Origin: a bacterium
GTDB lineage: Bacteria > Zixibacteria > MSB-5A5 > GN15 > FEB-12
DNA: 17,755 bases
Assembly: GCA_030668045.1 (NCBI GenBank)
Contig: DAOUUR010000004.1
Span: forward strand, 1-17,755
Direction of reading: 5' to 3'
The notes under the pieces are model-generated. The model was not told the origin of the DNA. It saw only the letters and a list, made by a program, of their open reading frames with translations, and ran no database searches. Position numbers and translations under genes: made by a program. Shown piece after piece: positions 15,755 through 17,755 of this stretch (position 1 is its first letter; each line of letters opens with the position of its first letter).

Positions 15755-16189
15755 TCAGCGACGGCGTTGGGTAGATTTCTTTTCTTCCTCGTGGCCAGTC
15801 ACCAGGCCGATACTTTCAATGCCTATCGCTTTGAGCCGGCCGATAACATTGATAGCCGTACCATAAGCGACCGCCGAGTCACCGCGCAGGTAAACCGATG
15901 ATGTACCCTTGGCGACGATTTCTTTTTCAACCGCCGTCTCCAGGTTCTCTATCCGCGCCCAGACGTCGTTGACGTAGATGCCGCCTTTTTTGTCTATAGT
16001 TATTACAACGCCCTCGGTTTCTTCTTCCATCACCGCCGCTTTTGTTTTTGGCAGGTCAACCTCGATACCCGATTGCAGCAAAGGCGCTGATATCATGAAA
16101 ATGATCAAGAGGACCAGGACCACGTCAACAAGATTGGCAATATTGATATCAGCCATCGCCTTGTATTCGTGTCGGCGTGGACGTCGCAT
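15755..16189 (-). CDS. tolR: TolR/ExbD proton-channel subunit
   Basis: This 144-residue protein has one N-terminal span with Asp22 in NLVDVVLVLLIIFM. It matches the single conserved membrane Asp of TolR/ExbD (Asp23 in E. coli TolR) that takes part in proton flow. The periplasmic part holds the expected DLPK segment after the helix, then VVITIDKKGGIYVN and the C-terminal VYLRGDSAVAYGTAINVIGRLKA core, split here only for description. The tail ends in a charged Glu/Lys/Arg stretch. TolR dimers bind TolQ and, in E. coli, peptidoglycan. The ATG overlaps the tolQ stop by one base (TAATG), so the two are translationally coupled. Position next to tolA and tolB favours TolR over ExbD. Confidence 0.94.
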   Translation of the reverse strand: MRRPRRHEYKAMADINIANLVDVVLVLLIIFMISAPLLQSGIEVDLPKTKAAVMEEETEGVVITIDKKGGIYVNDVWARIENLETAVEKEIVAKGTSSVYLRGDSAVAYGTAINVIGRLKAIGIESIGLVTGHEEEKKSTQRRR

Positions 16190-16905
16190 TATCGGGCCTC
16201 TTTACGGGCGCGGGAGACAAATGAAAGGATGAAACTGTTGGCAAATTCGTTGATGAATTTAAGCTTGTTGTTGGCCCAGTTGTAGGCGATAACGGCGGGG
16301 ATAGCTGCACCCAGCCCGACAATTGTGGCCAGAAGAGCTTCGGCAATACCCGGTGCTACTACCGCTAATGAGGCCGATCCGCGCTCGCCGATGGCCCAGA
16401 ATGAGTCCATTATGCCTACAACCGTACCAAGCAGGCCAAGGAATGGGGCTGAGTTGGCGGTCGAAGCCAGGAAAATAACGCGCTTCTCGATATTGGTGAT
16501 CTGGTCGGACAGAGTTTTCTCCATTGCCATTTCGACAATTTCGAAATCATCAAGTTGCAGTGGCTTCTGTGTTTCCTGGAGCACTCCGCCCTGATTGCGC
16601 GATTCCTTCAACTCTTCCAATTCGTTGTACCCGGCTAGGAAAATCTGCGCCATCGGCGAACTGGCCTGTGATTTCGCCTGCCCCAGAGCATCGGCGAGGG
16701 ATCGCGACCGCTTGAAGTGATGCATGAAGGCAGCGTTGGCTTTTTCTACTGCTGAGAACTGTCGCCATTTGCCGAAGATAATCACCCACGAAAAAAACGA
16801 CATGAACGACAAGACAAACAGAATAAAAGCTCCGAAAGCAGATGTGTGAGCGACGATCTCCCAGATCGATCCGGAAAAGATGCTGGCTACGATAGCATAG
16901 TCCAT
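16189..16905 (-). CDS. tolQ: TolQ/ExbB motor subunit
   Basis: This 238-residue inner-membrane protein has three helices: one near residues 20-45, and a pair at about 145-170 and 185-210. The conserved core motifs are present: SAPFLGLLGTVVGIMDSF and PGIAEALLATIVGLGAAIP, followed by AVIAYN. The cytoplasmic loop between helix 1 and 2 is of normal size. TolQ forms the pentameric ring around TolR helices and converts proton flow into TolA movement. It is the first gene of the cluster; no ybgC-like thioesterase precedes it, unlike in Proteobacteria. A weak GAG-type ribosome binding site lies upstream of the ATG. The 229-base gap ahead of it (16906-17134) separates it from a divergent lipoprotein gene and carries an inverted repeat. 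Confidence 0.95.
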   Translation of the reverse strand: MDYAIVASIFSGSIWEIVAHTSAFGAFILFVLSFMSFFSWVIIFGKWRQFSAVEKANAAFMHHFKRSRSLADALGQAKSQASSPMAQIFLAGYNELEELKESRNQGGVLQETQKPLQLDDFEIVEMAMEKTLSDQITNIEKRVIFLASTANSAPFLGLLGTVVGIMDSFWAIGERGSASLAVVAPGIAEALLATIVGLGAAIPAVIAYNWANNKLKFINEFANSFILSFVSRARKEAR

Positions 16906-16987
16906 AATGGCTCTTACACTCTTCTCAGCTAAAAGTTACAATTGAACAACAATCCATACGAATATACTTCTCATAAGTTATACAACT

Positions 16988-17042
16988 TACCGGCACCACC
17001 TTGCACCGTCAACTAAAACAGGCCGGATCACTGGTGCCGGTA
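16988..17042. repeat. 11-bp perfect inverted repeat in the tolQ/lipoprotein divergent region
   Basis: TACCGGCACCA (16988-16998) and TGGTGCCGGTA (17032-17042) are exact reverse complements separated by 33 bases. The arms are GC-rich and neither strand has a U-run directly after, so an intrinsic terminator is unlikely. A TTGACG on the minus strand (17012-17007) lies in the loop and could be a -35 for tolQ, but no good -10 is spaced to it. The element may be an operator for one or both divergent genes. Confidence 0.55.
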
Positions 17043-17134
17043 CTATATGGGGTTGATTTTTTATTTGACGTCTCCGAGCAGGAATGCCTTCTTGCGCCGA
17101 GTTTTGATTTGAACCAGTTTGAAAAGGAGATAAC

Positions 17135-17335
17135 ATGAAGAGATTGATGTCACTGGTACTGATCGTCGCCCTGATGATTGTGCTGACGGTAGGGTGTGGT
17201 CAGAAACAGGAGCAAACCGATACGGACTCTCAGAAGGCCAAACAGGCCGAGGTGATGGATTCAACCAGGCTGGATTCGGCGGAGATCGAAGCGGTCCCGG
17301 TAGAACCAGCCGAGGCTCCGGTTGACAGCATGTAA
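17135..17335 (+). CDS. Tiny acidic lipoprotein
   Basis: This 66-residue protein has AAGGAG five bases before its ATG. Its signal peptide has Lys-Arg, a hydrophobic core and the lipobox TVGC with lipidated Cys21. The mature 46 residues are Asp/Glu/Gln-rich with Ala-Pro-Val-Glu segments and no globular domain or heptad pattern. It is likely a disordered outer-membrane or periplasmic lipid-anchored peptide; Gly-Gln after the Cys gives no inner-membrane retention signal. I do not recognise a family, and it is not an Lpp-type helix. The gene stands alone, with a strong intrinsic terminator about 25 bases after the stop, so it is a monocistronic unit. It is divergent from tolQ across a 229-base region that carries an inverted repeat. 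Confidence 0.8.
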   Translation: MKRLMSLVLIVALMIVLTVGCGQKQEQTDTDSQKAKQAEVMDSTRLDSAEIEAVPVEPAEAPVDSM

Positions 17336-17359
17336 CAAGCAATTGTATAGAGACATAAG

Positions 17360-17392
17360 AAAAACCTTCCGTCATCAGGCGGAAGGTTTTTT
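17360..17392. terminator. Bidirectional intrinsic terminator
   Basis: A 12-bp stem (17360-17371 with 17380-17391), core CCTTCCG/CGGAAGG, has an 8-base loop. It is flanked by A-runs on the left and T-runs on the right, so it works for transcripts from both strands. It ends the tiny lipoprotein gene on the plus strand and the KOW-like gene on the minus strand, whose stop is at 17418. Confidence 0.9.
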
Positions 17393-17417
17393 CGTTTGGT
17401 CTGATCTATAGGAAGGG

Positions 17418-17755
17418 TTAGTCTTCGATCATTTCTACGTTGGCACGGGGGACGATAGCTTTCTCGCCAGAGTCAAACTCAACTTCAAGTACACGCGCCA
17501 TCGATTCCGACTCAAGTTTCTGCAAAGGTGAAGGCAGGCCGGTTACGGTACCGAGGCGTCCAAAATACGGATGCCGAATAACGCGAATGGGCGTTCCGGC
17601 TACCAGTCCCTTTATGTCAGAAGAAGCTCCTTCTTTGATTGCCTGCTGTTCGCCGACGGCCGGTATGACTACTTCGGGTCGCAGTACGCCAGCTCGAATC
17701 TGAGTGGCTCCGTTGATTGAGGCCGTCTCGCCTTCGTGTCGCTTCATCAGCTCGA
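17418..17755 (-). CDS. C-terminal part of a KOW-like domain protein, 5' end missing
   Basis: The frame is open to the right window edge (Glu-Leu precede the first visible Met), so the 112 visible residues are the end of a longer protein. The N-terminal part, ATQIRAGVLRPEVVIPAVG, looks like a linker or strand-rich segment. The C-terminal 60 residues, from GTPIRVIRHPYFGRLGTVTG to FDSGEKAIVPRANVEMIED with a Val-rich middle, have the rhythm of a KOW or SH3-like small beta barrel. In that fold GxxVRVxxxPYxGxxGxV is the key pattern. Such domains bind RNA or protein in NusG, ribosomal proteins and some helicases. The protein's main domain is outside the window, so function is not called. The stop is TAA and the shared terminator follows. 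Confidence 0.6.
   Translation of the reverse strand, partial: ELMKRHEGETASINGATQIRAGVLRPEVVIPAVGEQQAIKEGASSDIKGLVAGTPIRVIRHPYFGRLGTVTGLPSPLQKLESESMARVLEVEFDSGEKAIVPRANVEMIED

Noticed and set aside
1..17755. CRISPR arrays, tRNA genes, insertion sequences or prophage genes
   Set aside because: I saw no regularly spaced direct repeats, no cloverleaf-type tRNA sequence, and no transposase, integrase or phage-structural proteins on either strand.

Overview
The window looks like the chromosome of a Gram-negative (diderm) bacterium of roughly even base composition. The outer-membrane evidence is direct: a Tol-Pal operon, and four proteins with signal-peptidase-II lipoboxes (Pal, CpoB, a nitrilase-like protein and a tiny lipoprotein). 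The large M6 protease ends in a paired dockerin-like tail of the NISDxTYLVxYLFG type. I associate that tail with candidate phyla such as Zixibacteria and relatives in or near the FCB group. This placement is an inference from style, not a computed result.

Layout. 1-5055 (+): the end of an EamA-type transporter, a small NlpC/P60 hydrolase without a visible signal peptide, and a ~1200-residue secreted M6 metalloprotease with its own promoter. 5141-5674 (-): a stand-alone PTS EIIA (PtsN-like) protein whose start codon lies inside a perfect 12-bp inverted repeat. 5798-6685 (+): a carbon-nitrogen hydrolase made as a lipoprotein. 6706-7947 (-): an unrecognised four-helix membrane protein. 8155-10966 (+): a translationally overlapped pair, an MBOAT O-acyltransferase (AlgI/DltB type) and a membrane-anchored SGNH-like protein with C-terminal TPRs, which looks like a complete exopolymer or cell-wall O-acylation module. 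11032-11622 (+): an unrecognised single-span membrane protein. 16905-11699 (-): tolQ-tolR-tolA-tolB-pal-cpoB plus a seventh, unrecognised gene that overlaps cpoB by ATGA. 17135-17335 (+): a 66-residue lipoprotein with a clear terminator. 17418-17755 (-): the C-terminal part of a KOW-like protein that runs off the window.

How the genes work together. TolQ/TolR form the proton-driven motor, the short TonB-like TolA spans the periplasm, TolB and Pal form the outer-membrane/peptidoglycan end, and CpoB is the periplasmic coordinator. The gene order matches the classical tol-pal cluster, with a probable internal promoter before pal. The other loci are largely independent transcription units.

No gap exceeds 300 bases. 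The largest are 16906-17134 (long inverted repeat, divergent starts), 7948-8154 (divergent starts, no clear signal) and 13559-13730 (probable pal promoter). I saw no tRNA, rRNA, CRISPR array, insertion sequence or phage gene. I found no convincing new multi-gene system. The best leads are the unrecognised tol-pal-coupled gene, the TPR-fused O-acylation partner, the orphan membrane protein and three inverted-repeat elements.
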